Assembly: GCA_003484545.1 (NCBI GenBank)
Contig: DNCF01000537.1
Location: forward strand, 1-7,644
Length of the DNA stretch: 7,644 nt
Source: Massilia sp.
GTDB lineage: Bacteria; Pseudomonadota; Gammaproteobacteria; Burkholderiales; Burkholderiaceae_D
Reading direction: 5' to 3'
A program made the translations under genes and the position numbers. Position 1 is the stretch's first letter; every line of letters starts with the position of its first letter. The notes under the pieces are model-generated. The model saw nothing but the letters and a program-made list of their open reading frames with translations, had not been told where the DNA came from and made no database searches. Positions 1 to 6,440 of this stretch are shown here, piece by piece.

Positions 1-994
1 TGCGGCCGATGCGGTGCACGTGGACCTCGGCGTCCTTCGAGACGTCGACGTTGATCACGGCTTCCAGGTTGGCGATGTCGAGGCCGCGCGCGGCGACGTC
101 GGTCGCCACCAGTACCGAGCAGCTGCGGTTGGCGAACAGCACCAGGATCTCGTCGCGCTCGCGCTGCTCCAGTTCGCCGTACAGGGCGAGGGCGGAGAAG
201 CCCTGTTCGCGCAGCGAATCGGCCAGCTCGCGGCAATGCGCCTTGGTATTGCAGAAGGCCAGGGTCGAGACCGGGCGGAAGTGGCGCAAGAGGCGCGCCA
301 CCGCCGCGTCGCGCTCGCCGAAGTCGACTTCGTAGAAGCGCTGCTCGATGGTGGAATCGTCGTGCTGGCTCTCGACCACCACTTCCAGCGGGTCGCGCAG
401 GAAGCCGGCGGTGGCGTGGCGGATATCGTCAGGGTAGGTCGCAGAGAACAGCAGGGTCTGGCGGCGCTCCGGGCAGGCGCGCACGATGTTCGCGATCTCG
501 TCGTAGAAGCCCATGTCGGTCATGCGGTCCGCTTCGTCCAGCACCAGGGTCTGCACGCGCGACAGGTCGAGCGTGCCGCGGCCCAGGTGGTCGCGAATGC
601 GGCCCGGAGTGCCGACCACGATGTGGGCGCCATGCTCGAGCGAGGCGATCTGCGGGCGCATCGCGATGCCGCCGGTGAGCGTCAGGATCTTGACGTTGCC
701 GACGCCGCGCGCGAGGCGCCGCAGTTCGCCCGCGACCTGGTCGGCCAGTTCGCGCGTCGGGCACAGCACCAGGCCCTGGACCGCGAACCAGGCGGGATTG
801 AGCTTGTGCAGGATGCCGATGCCGAAGGCGGCGGTCTTGCCGCTGCCGGTGGCGGCCTGGGCGATCAGGTCACGGCCCTCGAGGACGGCCGGCAGGCTTT
901 CGGCCTGGATCGGCGTCATCTCGCGATAGCCGAGGATGTCGAGGTTGGACAGGAATTGCGGCGCGAGCGCCAGCGAAGAGAAAGGATGGGTCAT
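1..994 (-). CDS. dbpA: ATP-dependent DEAD-box RNA helicase, DbpA type (5' part, C-terminus cut by window edge)
   Basis: This is a cytoplasmic RNA helicase; DbpA unwinds rRNA helices during late 50S assembly, being directed to 23S rRNA by a C-terminal RNA-binding domain. The visible 331 residues hold the full motor set in order: Q motif GYREMTPIQ (22-30), Walker A ATGSGKT (48-54), PTRELADQV (79-87), GG (108-109), TPGR (129-132), DEAD (153-156), SAT (184-186), ATDVAARGLD (297-306) and HRIGR (327-331), where the window ends. The PTRELADQVxxELRRLAR block and EVHVHRIGR resemble DbpA more than RhlE or SrmB. The C-terminal RNA-binding domain that would settle the subfamily lies outside, so RhlE-like remains the alternative. 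The start is ATG at 994; the protein begins MTHPFSSLAL, the usual position before the Q motif. The Shine-Dalgarno (SD) site is weak (GGAAA). The small upstream gene ends 11 bases before it, so the two are probably co-transcribed. Confidence 0.93.
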   Translation of the reverse strand, partial: MTHPFSSLALAPQFLSNLDILGYREMTPIQAESLPAVLEGRDLIAQAATGSGKTAAFGIGILHKLNPAWFAVQGLVLCPTRELADQVAGELRRLARGVGNVKILTLTGGIAMRPQIASLEHGAHIVVGTPGRIRDHLGRGTLDLSRVQTLVLDEADRMTDMGFYDEIANIVRACPERRQTLLFSATYPDDIRHATAGFLRDPLEVVVESQHDDSTIEQRFYEVDFGERDAAVARLLRHFRPVSTLAFCNTKAHCRELADSLREQGFSALALYGELEQRERDEILVLFANRSCSVLVATDVAARGLDIANLEAVINVDVSKDAEVHVHRIGR

Positions 995-1005
995 GGTTTC
1001 CGGCT

Positions 1006-1251
1006 TTATGCCGGAGTCGCCGGCGCCCAGACCGGCAGGCCGGTCAAATCGAGGTTGTCGTCGCGGCGCCAGACGGGCAGGCCGGTGGTGTCGGTTTCTT
1101 CGAGCAGGGTGAGCTGCTCCTGCTTCATGGCGGCACGACGGGGACGGGGAGCGCGCTTGGGTTCGACAGCGGGGACGACGGCGGCGACCAGCGGTGCGGC
1201 CGGTTCAAAACCCGGCAAGTCGATCGTCGCGTTGTCTTTCTTGTCTCTCAT
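1006..1251 (-). CDS. Small hypothetical protein with tandem TGLPVW motif, upstream of dbpA
   Basis: The function is not recognised. The ATG at 1251 gives 81 residues; a TTG at 1260 would add three. The chain has three parts: a charged start (MRDKKDN) leading to DLPGFEP, an Ala/Pro/Arg-rich basic middle (about 17-41, with KRAPRPRR), and a C-terminal part containing TGLPVW twice (56-61 and 70-75), 14 residues apart. The two DNA copies (1027-1044 and 1069-1086) differ at one base in 18. No signal peptide or membrane segment is visible. It is probably disordered, with short linear motifs. It lies 11 bases upstream of the helicase start on the same strand and downstream of the tRNA terminator, so an operon with dbpA is likely. 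No strong SD or promoter was found. The coding call rests on its position, open frame and repeat. A spurious frame in GC-rich DNA is the alternative. Confidence 0.6.
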   Translation of the reverse strand: MRDKKDNATIDLPGFEPAAPLVAAVVPAVEPKRAPRPRRAAMKQEQLTLLEETDTTGLPVWRRDDNLDLTGLPVWAPATPA

Positions 1252-1284
1252 CTGGCTCAACGGATTGCAGTGCGGCTGCCCCAG

Positions 1285-1315
1285 AAAACAAAAGCCCGGC
1301 TACAAGAGTCGGGCT
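1285..1315 (-). terminator. Intrinsic terminator behind tRNA-fMet
   Basis: Read on the minus strand, AGCCCG pairs with CGGGCT (1310-1315 with 1293-1298) around an 11-base loop, followed by TTTGTTTT. It starts about 40 bases after the tRNA 3' end, as expected for a monocistronic tRNA transcript. The plus strand also has a T run after the stem (1318-1322), so it could work both ways, but no plus-strand gene leads into it. Confidence 0.75.
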
Positions 1316-1355
1316 CGTTTTTCTTACTCGTTACTTACTGATTACTGCTAGTGTT

Positions 1356-1432
1356 TGGTTGCGGGGACAGGATTTGAACCTGTGACCTTCGGGTTATGAG
1401 CCCGACGAGCTGCCAGACTGCTCCACCCCGCG
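1356..1432 (-). tRNA. Initiator tRNA-fMet (CAT anticodon)
   Basis: The 77-nucleotide gene closely follows bacterial initiator tRNA. The acceptor stem begins CGCGGGG and ends CCCCGCA, giving the unpaired C1-A72 position that marks initiator tRNA and allows formylation. The anticodon stem is TCGGG-CTCATAA-CCCGA, with three G:C pairs next to the loop (GGG/CCC), the feature needed for P-site entry. The T arm contains GGTTCAAATCC. The CCA end is encoded (1356-1358 on the complement). It charges methionine, is formylated, and starts translation. It stands alone, with its own promoter upstream and a terminator downstream, rather than in a tRNA cluster. Confidence 0.97.
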
Positions 1433-1444
1433 TCTGAGGCATGC

Positions 1445-1473
1445 ATTGTACATCTTCTGGCGGCCTGACGCAA
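1445..1473 (-). promoter_or_regulatory. Sigma70-type promoter of tRNA-fMet
   Basis: On the minus strand a -35 TTGCGT (1468-1473) is separated by exactly 17 bases from a -10 TACAAT (1445-1450). The tRNA 5' end follows 12 bases after the -10, so the transcript would carry only about 5 nucleotides of leader. The -10 matches TATAAT at 5 of 6 positions. Confidence 0.75.
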
Positions 1474-1506
1474 ATCGAAGCTTCAAGCCGCCTGGCAGGC
1501 AATCGA

Positions 1507-2646
1507 TCAGGCGACGCGCAGGCGCCACAGCGACGTCACCTCGAGCGAGCGCGCCGCGTGCAGCGGATCCTCGGCATCGAAGGCTTTCGCATGGGTCGGA
1601 CGCACGTCGTGGCGTCCGGCCACCGCCAGGCCCGCCGCCGCGATCCAGCCCAGCAGCTGCTCGCGCGTGCGCAGTCCCAGGTGCTCGGCGAGATCGGACA
1701 GGATCAGCCAGCCTTCGCCGCCTGGCGCCAGGTGGGCCTTCAGGCCGCCGAGGAAGCCGCGCAGCATGCGGCTGTCCGGATCGTAGATCGCATACTCGAT
1801 GGCGGAACTGGGTTTGCCCGGCAGCCAGGGCGGATTGCAGACCACGACGTCGGCCTGGCCTTCCGGGAACAGGTCGGCCTTGACGATCTCGACTTGTTTC
1901 GACAGGCCCAGGCGCTCGACGTTGTCGCGCGCGCAACCGAGCGCGCGCTCGTCCATGTCGGTCGCGACCACGCGCGGCAGGCCGCGCCGTGCCAGCACGC
2001 TCGACAGCACGCCCGTACCGGCGCCGATGTCGAAGGCCAGCTTCGCGCCGGGCGGCAGCGGCGCCTGCGCCACCAGCTCGACATATTCGCCGCGTACCGG
2101 CGAGAACACGCCGTACCAGGGATGGATGCGCTCGTCCAGCGCCGGAATGTAGACACCCTTGCGGCGCCACTCGTGGGCGCCGATCAGGCCCAGCAATTCG
2201 CGCAGCGAGGCCACGCAGGGCTCGGTCGACGGTCCCCAGGCCTCGAGACAGGCTTCCTTCACATCCGGCGCGCGGCGCAGCGGAATCGTGTAATCGGCAT
2301 CGAAAGGAATCAGCAGCATGGCCAGCGTACGGGCGCGCTGCAGCTGGGCCAGGCGATGGCGGTGGAACTGCTCGGTCGGCGTGGCCGGGGCCTTGGACGC
2401 TTTCGCACGCTTGGCGCGCGAACCTTTATGGTCGATGCGGCGCGCCAGCGCCTGCACCAGCTGGCGCGCGTTCTGGAAGTCGCCGCGCCAGAGCAGGGCG
2501 GTGCCGTCCAGCGCCAGGCGGTAAGCCGTGTCGGCGGCCATGGTGTCGTCGGCGATCACGACCTTCTTCGGCGCCGGCCAGCCGCTCTCGGAGCGCCACA
2601 GCGCCGAGCGCTGCTCGCCGCCTTCCGTCCATTCGATACGCGTCAT
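1507..2646 (-). CDS. Class I SAM-dependent methyltransferase with NPPW motif
   Basis: The 379-residue protein has a C-terminal Rossmann methyltransferase domain. Motif I is FDIGAGTG (205-212), an acidic residue (D230) ends the second strand in VVATDMDERAL, ADLF (257-260) follows, and the catalytic NPPW is at 271-274. NPPW/NPPY in this position belongs to enzymes that methylate an exocyclic amino nitrogen of adenine or guanine, or a glutamine side chain (the RsmC/RlmG/PrmC-like 'small' MTS group). The substrate cannot be read from the sequence. The first 190 residues form a separate region of unknown fold with a basic stretch (HKGSRAKRAKASK, 73-85) that could contact nucleic acid. The start ATG at 2646 lies 4 bases after the stop of the 69-residue gene and has no clear SD, so translational coupling is likely. 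Its neighbours (initiator tRNA, RNA helicase) fit, but do not prove, an rRNA or translation-factor target. Confidence 0.85.
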   Translation of the reverse strand: MTRIEWTEGGEQRSALWRSESGWPAPKKVVIADDTMAADTAYRLALDGTALLWRGDFQNARQLVQALARRIDHKGSRAKRAKASKAPATPTEQFHRHRLAQLQRARTLAMLLIPFDADYTIPLRRAPDVKEACLEAWGPSTEPCVASLRELLGLIGAHEWRRKGVYIPALDERIHPWYGVFSPVRGEYVELVAQAPLPPGAKLAFDIGAGTGVLSSVLARRGLPRVVATDMDERALGCARDNVERLGLSKQVEIVKADLFPEGQADVVVCNPPWLPGKPSSAIEYAIYDPDSRMLRGFLGGLKAHLAPGGEGWLILSDLAEHLGLRTREQLLGWIAAAGLAVAGRHDVRPTHAKAFDAEDPLHAARSLEVTSLWRLRVA

Positions 2647-2650
2647 GTGC

Positions 2651-2860
2651 TTAATGGTGGTGGTGCCAGTCGGTGCCGTTCGATGCGAGGAAGGACTTCA
2701 CGGCGTCCGCGTTGCCGGTCGCGTGCAGCTTGACTTCGCCGCAGCCGCAGATGCCCTGGTAAGGCTGGATGTGCGAGCAGGCCGAGACCTTCTGCAGGTA
2801 GACAGTGACGGGCTTGGCGCACTTGGCGCATTTGAAGGTGAGGGTGCGGGCGGGTTTCAT
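2651..2860 (-). CDS. Small Cys-rich protein with C-terminal tetra-histidine, probable zinc binder
   Basis: No named family was recognised. The 69 residues contain CAKC (C11, C14), C28 followed by H30, and CGCG (C38, C40), a spacing typical of a zinc ribbon or knuckle. The chain ends DWHHHH. The middle (TVYLQKVSACSHIQPYQGICGCGEVKLHATG) looks like a compact beta fold, followed by a helix (ADAVKSFLASNG). There is no signal peptide, so it should be cytoplasmic. The ATG at 2860 is the only possible start, because an in-frame TAA lies two codons upstream; no clear SD precedes it. It is the first gene of a pair with the methyltransferase, which begins 4 bases after its stop, so the two products may act together. 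A metal-storage or chaperone role for the His tail is speculation. Confidence 0.8.
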   Translation of the reverse strand: MKPARTLTFKCAKCAKPVTVYLQKVSACSHIQPYQGICGCGEVKLHATGNADAVKSFLASNGTDWHHHH

Positions 2861-2892
2861 GAGTGTTTAGGTGTGTGCGATGCAAAGCGTGC

Positions 2893-2921
2893 ATTGTACA
2901 AGGATGGCGGACATCGGGCAG
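2893..2921 (-). promoter_or_regulatory. Probable promoter of the Cys-rich protein/methyltransferase pair
   Basis: On the minus strand a TACAAT -10 (2893-2898) lies 32 bases before the ATG. A poor -35 (CTGCCC, 2916-2921, 3 of 6 positions) sits 17 bases further upstream. The ten bases GCATTGTACA on the plus strand (2891-2900) are identical to those around the -10 of the tRNA-fMet promoter (1443-1452). Confidence 0.5.
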
Positions 2922-2958
2922 GCCGGACGCTCACGACGGGCGGTACGGCCCTGATGAA

Positions 2959-3540
2959 TCAGTCGACGATCTCCACCTCGGCCTCCAACCAGACGCTTGG
3001 CCTGGCATTCAGCACCGACGCAGGGTTCGGGTTCAAGCTGAACTGCATCCGCTTTGGCGTACCGCTCACCCGGATTTCGGCCCTGGAGTCCGCGAGTGGC
3101 TGTGGACCGCACAGGTCCGGGCAGCCTGGAGCGGCATCGGGCGGAGTGACGTCGACGCCGGCGGTCGCATAGGCGCCGCGGGTTTTCGACACGGCCTTCG
3201 CACCCCATACGGAGACGCTCAGCTTTTCTCCCTCCCTTGGCATCGTGCACCCTTCGATTTCTGCGGCATTGAAGGAAGCGGGCTTGTCCGGATCGGCATA
3301 CACGGGAATCTTGCCGCTGACCTCGCAAAGTGTGCTGATCTTGCTGACCACACCATTTTTCGCTTCGATCAAGCGCACCGTGACAGTCATGCTGGCCTGG
3401 CGCAGCTTGGGCGCCAGCGGTGGCGGCGGCGGAATGGCCATCGCCGAAGAGACGCTTGCCAGCAGCGACATGGCCAATACACCGTTCCGGAGCGACCGGC
3501 GCACGCCCTGCGCGCCAGGGTATTCAATGTGGTTTGCCAT
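2959..3540 (-). CDS. Exported hypothetical protein, proline-rich N-terminus and four cysteines
   Basis: No family was recognised. The 193-residue product begins with a basic segment (VRRSLRNG, 13-20), then a hydrophobic stretch (VLAMSLLASVSSAMA, 21-35) ending in an A-x-A signal peptidase I site after A35. The mature protein opens IPPPPPLAPK. The rest is rich in beta-type segments (ASMTVTVRLIEAKNG, EKLSVSVWGAKAV, SVWLEAEVEIVD) and has four cysteines (C72, C98, C140, C144), which could form two disulfides in the periplasm. RRSLR faintly resembles a Tat signal, but the consensus is incomplete. The ATG at 3540 follows AGGTG with a 7-base gap, which supports this start. It stands alone: it is divergent from the SDR gene and its stop faces the promoter of the next minus-strand unit. 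Its role may be structural or a binding protein; nothing points to an enzyme. Confidence 0.8.
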   Translation of the reverse strand: MANHIEYPGAQGVRRSLRNGVLAMSLLASVSSAMAIPPPPPLAPKLRQASMTVTVRLIEAKNGVVSKISTLCEVSGKIPVYADPDKPASFNAAEIEGCTMPREGEKLSVSVWGAKAVSKTRGAYATAGVDVTPPDAAPGCPDLCGPQPLADSRAEIRVSGTPKRMQFSLNPNPASVLNARPSVWLEAEVEIVD

Positions 3541-3666
3541 CGCAATGCACCTGAAGGAGATAAACCGAAAGTAACATGATAGATCAGAAACTTCCCGATG
3601 CAGTCGCTTCCAGGCGCCCGGGCACTTTCATTGCTCCCGAACCGAAAATCCGCATTTGCAGGGCTG

Positions 3667-3675
3667 TGCTATCGT
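3667..3675 (+). promoter_or_regulatory. Possible extended -10 promoter for the SDR gene
   Basis: TG-C-TATCGT on the plus strand fits an extended -10 element, and no convincing -35 lies 16-18 bases upstream. It would give a leader of about 90 nucleotides to the SDR start at 3769. This is the best candidate in the 228-base divergent region 3541-3768. I see no clear promoter for the leftward exported-protein gene there, and no operator-like dyad. Confidence 0.3.
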
Positions 3676-3768
3676 CGTTGCCAGACCGTCATGAGCCAAT
3701 CAACACGATGTCGCCCCTCCCCGCGCGCGATGCGCAGGCGGAAAGCGGCGAGCCTATCAGGAGAAAGC

Positions 3769-4530
<762 letters not shown>

Positions 4531-4556
4531 GCATCGTTCCCGGCGCGCGCCGTGGA

Positions 4557-4567
4557 CGCCCCCACGC
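4557..4567. repeat. Left copy of 11-base direct repeat GCCCCCACGCT
   Basis: The bases GCCCCCACGCT followed by AAT lie between the SDR stop and the NTF2-like stop. The same 11 bases followed by GAT occur at 7448-7458, inside the last codons of sbcC. Read on the minus strand in one frame, this copy gives ISVGA, the same residues as the SbcC C-terminus. The pair brackets the three-gene cassette. The repeat is short enough that chance cannot be excluded. Confidence 0.5.
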
Positions 4568-4571
4568 TAAT

Positions 4572-4952
4572 TTAATTGCGTTCCCAGGTTTCATGCAGAT
4601 GACGCCACGCCAGCCTGCCATTCTCCAGCACGAACACGGCGGTCGACCGTCGCAGCGTTGTCCCGCTTTGCGGTGCATGCTGGCGTTCACGGTATGTCAC
4701 GACCGCACCTTCGGGCCACTCCTCCAGCAGGACCATGCTGTCGATATGAATCGCCAGGCCCGGCCGGCCATTGCGCTGCGCTGTGAAAAGACGGCTCAAC
4801 GCTTCGTGATCCATGGTGGATCCGGCCGGCGTGATCATCGAAAAGCGAGGGCTGAACCGGCACAACAGGCCTTGCAGATCGCCCGCACCTTTGCCGAGCC
4901 AGTTTTCGATCACCGTGTGCGCATTCAGTACTTCATCGAGATACATGTTCAT
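4572..4952 (-). CDS. NTF2-like / DUF4440-type small protein
   Basis: The 126-residue protein has the pattern of the SnoaL/NTF2-like cone fold: an N-terminal helix (YLDEVLNAHTVIENWLG, 4-20), a loop region with FSPRFSMITPAGSTMDHEAL (33-52), then beta strands GLAIHIDSMVLLEEW, GAVVTYRERQ, TTLRRSTAVFVLENG and LAWRHLHETW at the end. Proteins of this kind have a hydrophobic pocket and act as small isomerases, hydrolases or ligand-binding proteins, so the activity here is unknown. There is no signal peptide. The ATG at 4952 overlaps the stop of the MFS gene by ATGA, which indicates translational coupling; a second ATG two codons later (4946) is possible. The open frame continues far upstream, but that part is antisense-like noise inside the MFS gene. 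It probably works with the pump, for instance on the same compound. Confidence 0.83.
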   Translation of the reverse strand: MNMYLDEVLNAHTVIENWLGKGAGDLQGLLCRFSPRFSMITPAGSTMDHEALSRLFTAQRNGRPGLAIHIDSMVLLEEWPEGAVVTYRERQHAPQSGTTLRRSTAVFVLENGRLAWRHLHETWERN

Positions 4953-6331
4953 CTTGTTTCCAATTCGCGAGTGAGATCCAGTTTTACCAAGTGCTTGCTG
5001 ACAAACAGGCTGGCCACGACCGGAATCAGGGTCACGGCAGCCGCACAATAGAATGTCCAGTGATAGGCTTGAGACAGCGTCGCATGCCCGGAAAACTGGT
5101 TGAACAGCATGCCCAGAAGCGCCACGCCAAAACAGAAGCTGAGTTGGCGGTTGATGTTCCACAGGGCAGTGGCGTGCTGCAAGGCGGCGTTCTTCATGTT
5201 GAGGAAGGTGGTGCTTTGCGCCGTGCTGCTGCACAGGCTGCCGCCGGTCCCCATCAGCGCAAATGCCACCATCAGGTTGGCGGGGCGACCGCCATCGCTG
5301 GCCAATGCCAGCAGCACGATTCCCGATGTTTGTATGATGCATCCTGCAATGATCAGCGGGCGGGGACCGAGCCGGTTGAAGCTTTTTCCGCTTAGCCAGA
5401 TAGCGAGGAAAGAGCCGCATGCCCAAGGCAGCATCAGCGCTCCCGCAGCCGCCGGCGACATCGACAGCAAGTCCTGCAGATACAACATGCCGATCAAGCT
5501 GATGCCGATAAACATCCCCGGTACACATTGATAGATGAGCATGGAAAAACGCATGAGCGGATCCTTCAGGAGCTCGACGTCGACAAGGGGAAAAGGATGC
5601 AGCCTGCAATGTCGTACGAAAAGGATCAGCAGGATCAGCGATGCGATCAGATACCCGGCGGCCGGCATTTCGTTACCGGTCTTCCCCAACTTTGCCAGGC
5701 CCAGCAGGGTGAGCGCCAGCGCGCCGCATCCCATCAACAGGCCCATGAGGTCGAGCGGTCTGGCTTCGCCATCCGCTCGGTCGGCTTTCAGCCAATAAAA
5801 GGCGAGTCCCAGCGCGATCGCCGCGGCGGGCAGGCTGGCGAAGAATGCCCAGCGCCATCCAAGCGCCTGGACCAGCAATCCGCCGATCGCCGGCGACGAG
5901 GCGGGGGCAATCAGGCCGACCAGCATCACGGCCGACGAGAGTCTCGCCCGTTCATGCCTGTCATACAGCTGCCAGGCCAGCGCTTGCCCCACCGATATCA
6001 GCAAGCCTCCACCCGCGCCCTGTACCAGCCGCCAGAGGACCAGCGCTTCAAGCGAATTTGCCATGCCACATGCGGCGGTGGCGAGTGTGAACAGCGAGAG
6101 GGACAAAAGGATGACCCGCCGCGCCCCCACGCGTTGCGTCAGCCATGCACTGAGCGGAATCACCAGCGTCAGGCCGACGATGTAGCTATTGCTGACCCAC
6201 GCCAGCGCAGCCACCGAAGCATGCAGGCTTCGTCCGATTTCCGGATACGCCACCCCGGCGATGAACATATTGATCAAGTCGATGAAAAAGCCGAGCAGAT
6301 ATACAGCGGCGACCTTGCGGCGATAGGACAT
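4949..6331 (-). CDS. MFS drug:H+ antiporter, EmrB/QacA-like (DHA2 family)
   Basis: This is an inner-membrane proton-driven exporter of 460 residues, in the size range of 14-segment DHA2 pumps. TM1 holds D18 in FFIDLINMFIAGVAYP, corresponding to the family's LDxTIVNVALP. The loop PLSAWLTQRVGARRVIL (59-75) is motif A, and LWRLVQGAGGG (99-109, with R101) is motif B. VGLIAPASSPAIGG (138-151) stands for the antiporter motif C, with SSPAIGG in place of the usual GPxxGG. Further hydrophobic segments run from about 74, 163, 196, 226, 264, 295, 326, 354, 399 and 430 onward. The substrate is unknown; such pumps export dyes, biocides, fatty acids or natural products. The ATG at 6331 follows AGGGA with a 6-base gap. 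It is divergent from the LysR gene over 109 bases, a classical regulator/pump arrangement, and is coupled to the NTF2-like gene by ATGA. Confidence 0.92.
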   Translation of the reverse strand: MSYRRKVAAVYLLGFFIDLINMFIAGVAYPEIGRSLHASVAALAWVSNSYIVGLTLVIPLSAWLTQRVGARRVILLSLSLFTLATAACGMANSLEALVLWRLVQGAGGGLLISVGQALAWQLYDRHERARLSSAVMLVGLIAPASSPAIGGLLVQALGWRWAFFASLPAAAIALGLAFYWLKADRADGEARPLDLMGLLMGCGALALTLLGLAKLGKTGNEMPAAGYLIASLILLILFVRHCRLHPFPLVDVELLKDPLMRFSMLIYQCVPGMFIGISLIGMLYLQDLLSMSPAAAGALMLPWACGSFLAIWLSGKSFNRLGPRPLIIAGCIIQTSGIVLLALASDGGRPANLMVAFALMGTGGSLCSSTAQSTTFLNMKNAALQHATALWNINRQLSFCFGVALLGMLFNQFSGHATLSQAYHWTFYCAAAVTLIPVVASLFVSKHLVKLDLTRELETR

Positions 6332-6402
6332 GAGGTTTCCCTGGATTGCAGTGGGCGTAATGTATGCGTATCGGCCGTTCGGATAAACAAGGGATGGCTT
6401 GA

Positions 6403-6408
6403 TATACT
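6403..6408 (+). promoter_or_regulatory. Possible -10 box for the LysR-type gene
   Basis: TATACT on the plus strand matches TATAAT at 5 of 6 positions and lies 32 bases before the GTG start. No good -35 is present (TTCGGA at 19 bases is the nearest), as is common for promoters controlled by an activator. It overlaps the -10 of the opposite MFS promoter, so the two transcripts would compete. Confidence 0.35.
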
Positions 6409-6426
6409 GTCAAATTAATTTTGACA
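6408..6426. promoter_or_regulatory. Operator-like perfect dyad in the LysR/MFS divergent region
   Basis: TGTCAAATTAATTTTGACA is a 19-base dyad with perfect 7-base arms (TGTCAAA/TTTGACA) around an AT-only 5-base centre. LysR-type regulators bind dyads of this size in the region between their own gene and the divergent target; this one is not a strict T-N11-A box. It overlaps the -35 of the MFS promoter and lies just downstream of the candidate -10 of the regulator gene, so binding could repress both genes. The site is seen directly; the bound protein is inferred. Confidence 0.65.
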
Positions 6427-6440
6427 AACGATGGGGGAGT

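Larger units (their letters stand above)
6399..6427 (-). promoter_or_regulatory. Promoter for the MFS/NTF2-like operon
   Basis: On the minus strand TTGTCA (6422-6427; 5 of 6 consensus) is followed after exactly 17 bases by TATCAA (6399-6404; 4 of 6). The leader to the ATG at 6331 would be about 60 nucleotides. The -35 and most of the spacer lie within the dyad at 6408-6426, so a regulator bound there would control this promoter directly. Confidence 0.55.

Noticed and set aside
14..1351. Long plus-strand open frame of 445 codons across the helicase region
   Set aside because: It is antisense to a clear DEAD-box helicase with all motifs, and its product is Ala/Arg/Gln-rich without any domain; such frames are normal in GC-rich DNA.
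1441..2733. Plus-strand open frame of 430 codons opposite the methyltransferase
   Set aside because: It mirrors the methyltransferase codons and shows no family features, while the minus strand has motif I and NPPW.
4541..4552. GGCGCGCGCC palindrome between SDR and NTF2-like stops as a terminator
   Set aside because: It is a loopless GC palindrome without a T run; it may only reflect base composition.
4572..5609. Extended 345-codon version of the NTF2-like gene
   Set aside because: The first 219 codons run through the MFS gene in another frame and look random; the NTF2-like fold begins at the ATG 4952 that overlaps the MFS stop.
5528..6418. Plus-strand open frame of 296 codons opposite the MFS gene
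   Set aside because: The product is hydrophilic Gln/Arg/His-rich noise; the minus strand encodes an evident membrane transporter.
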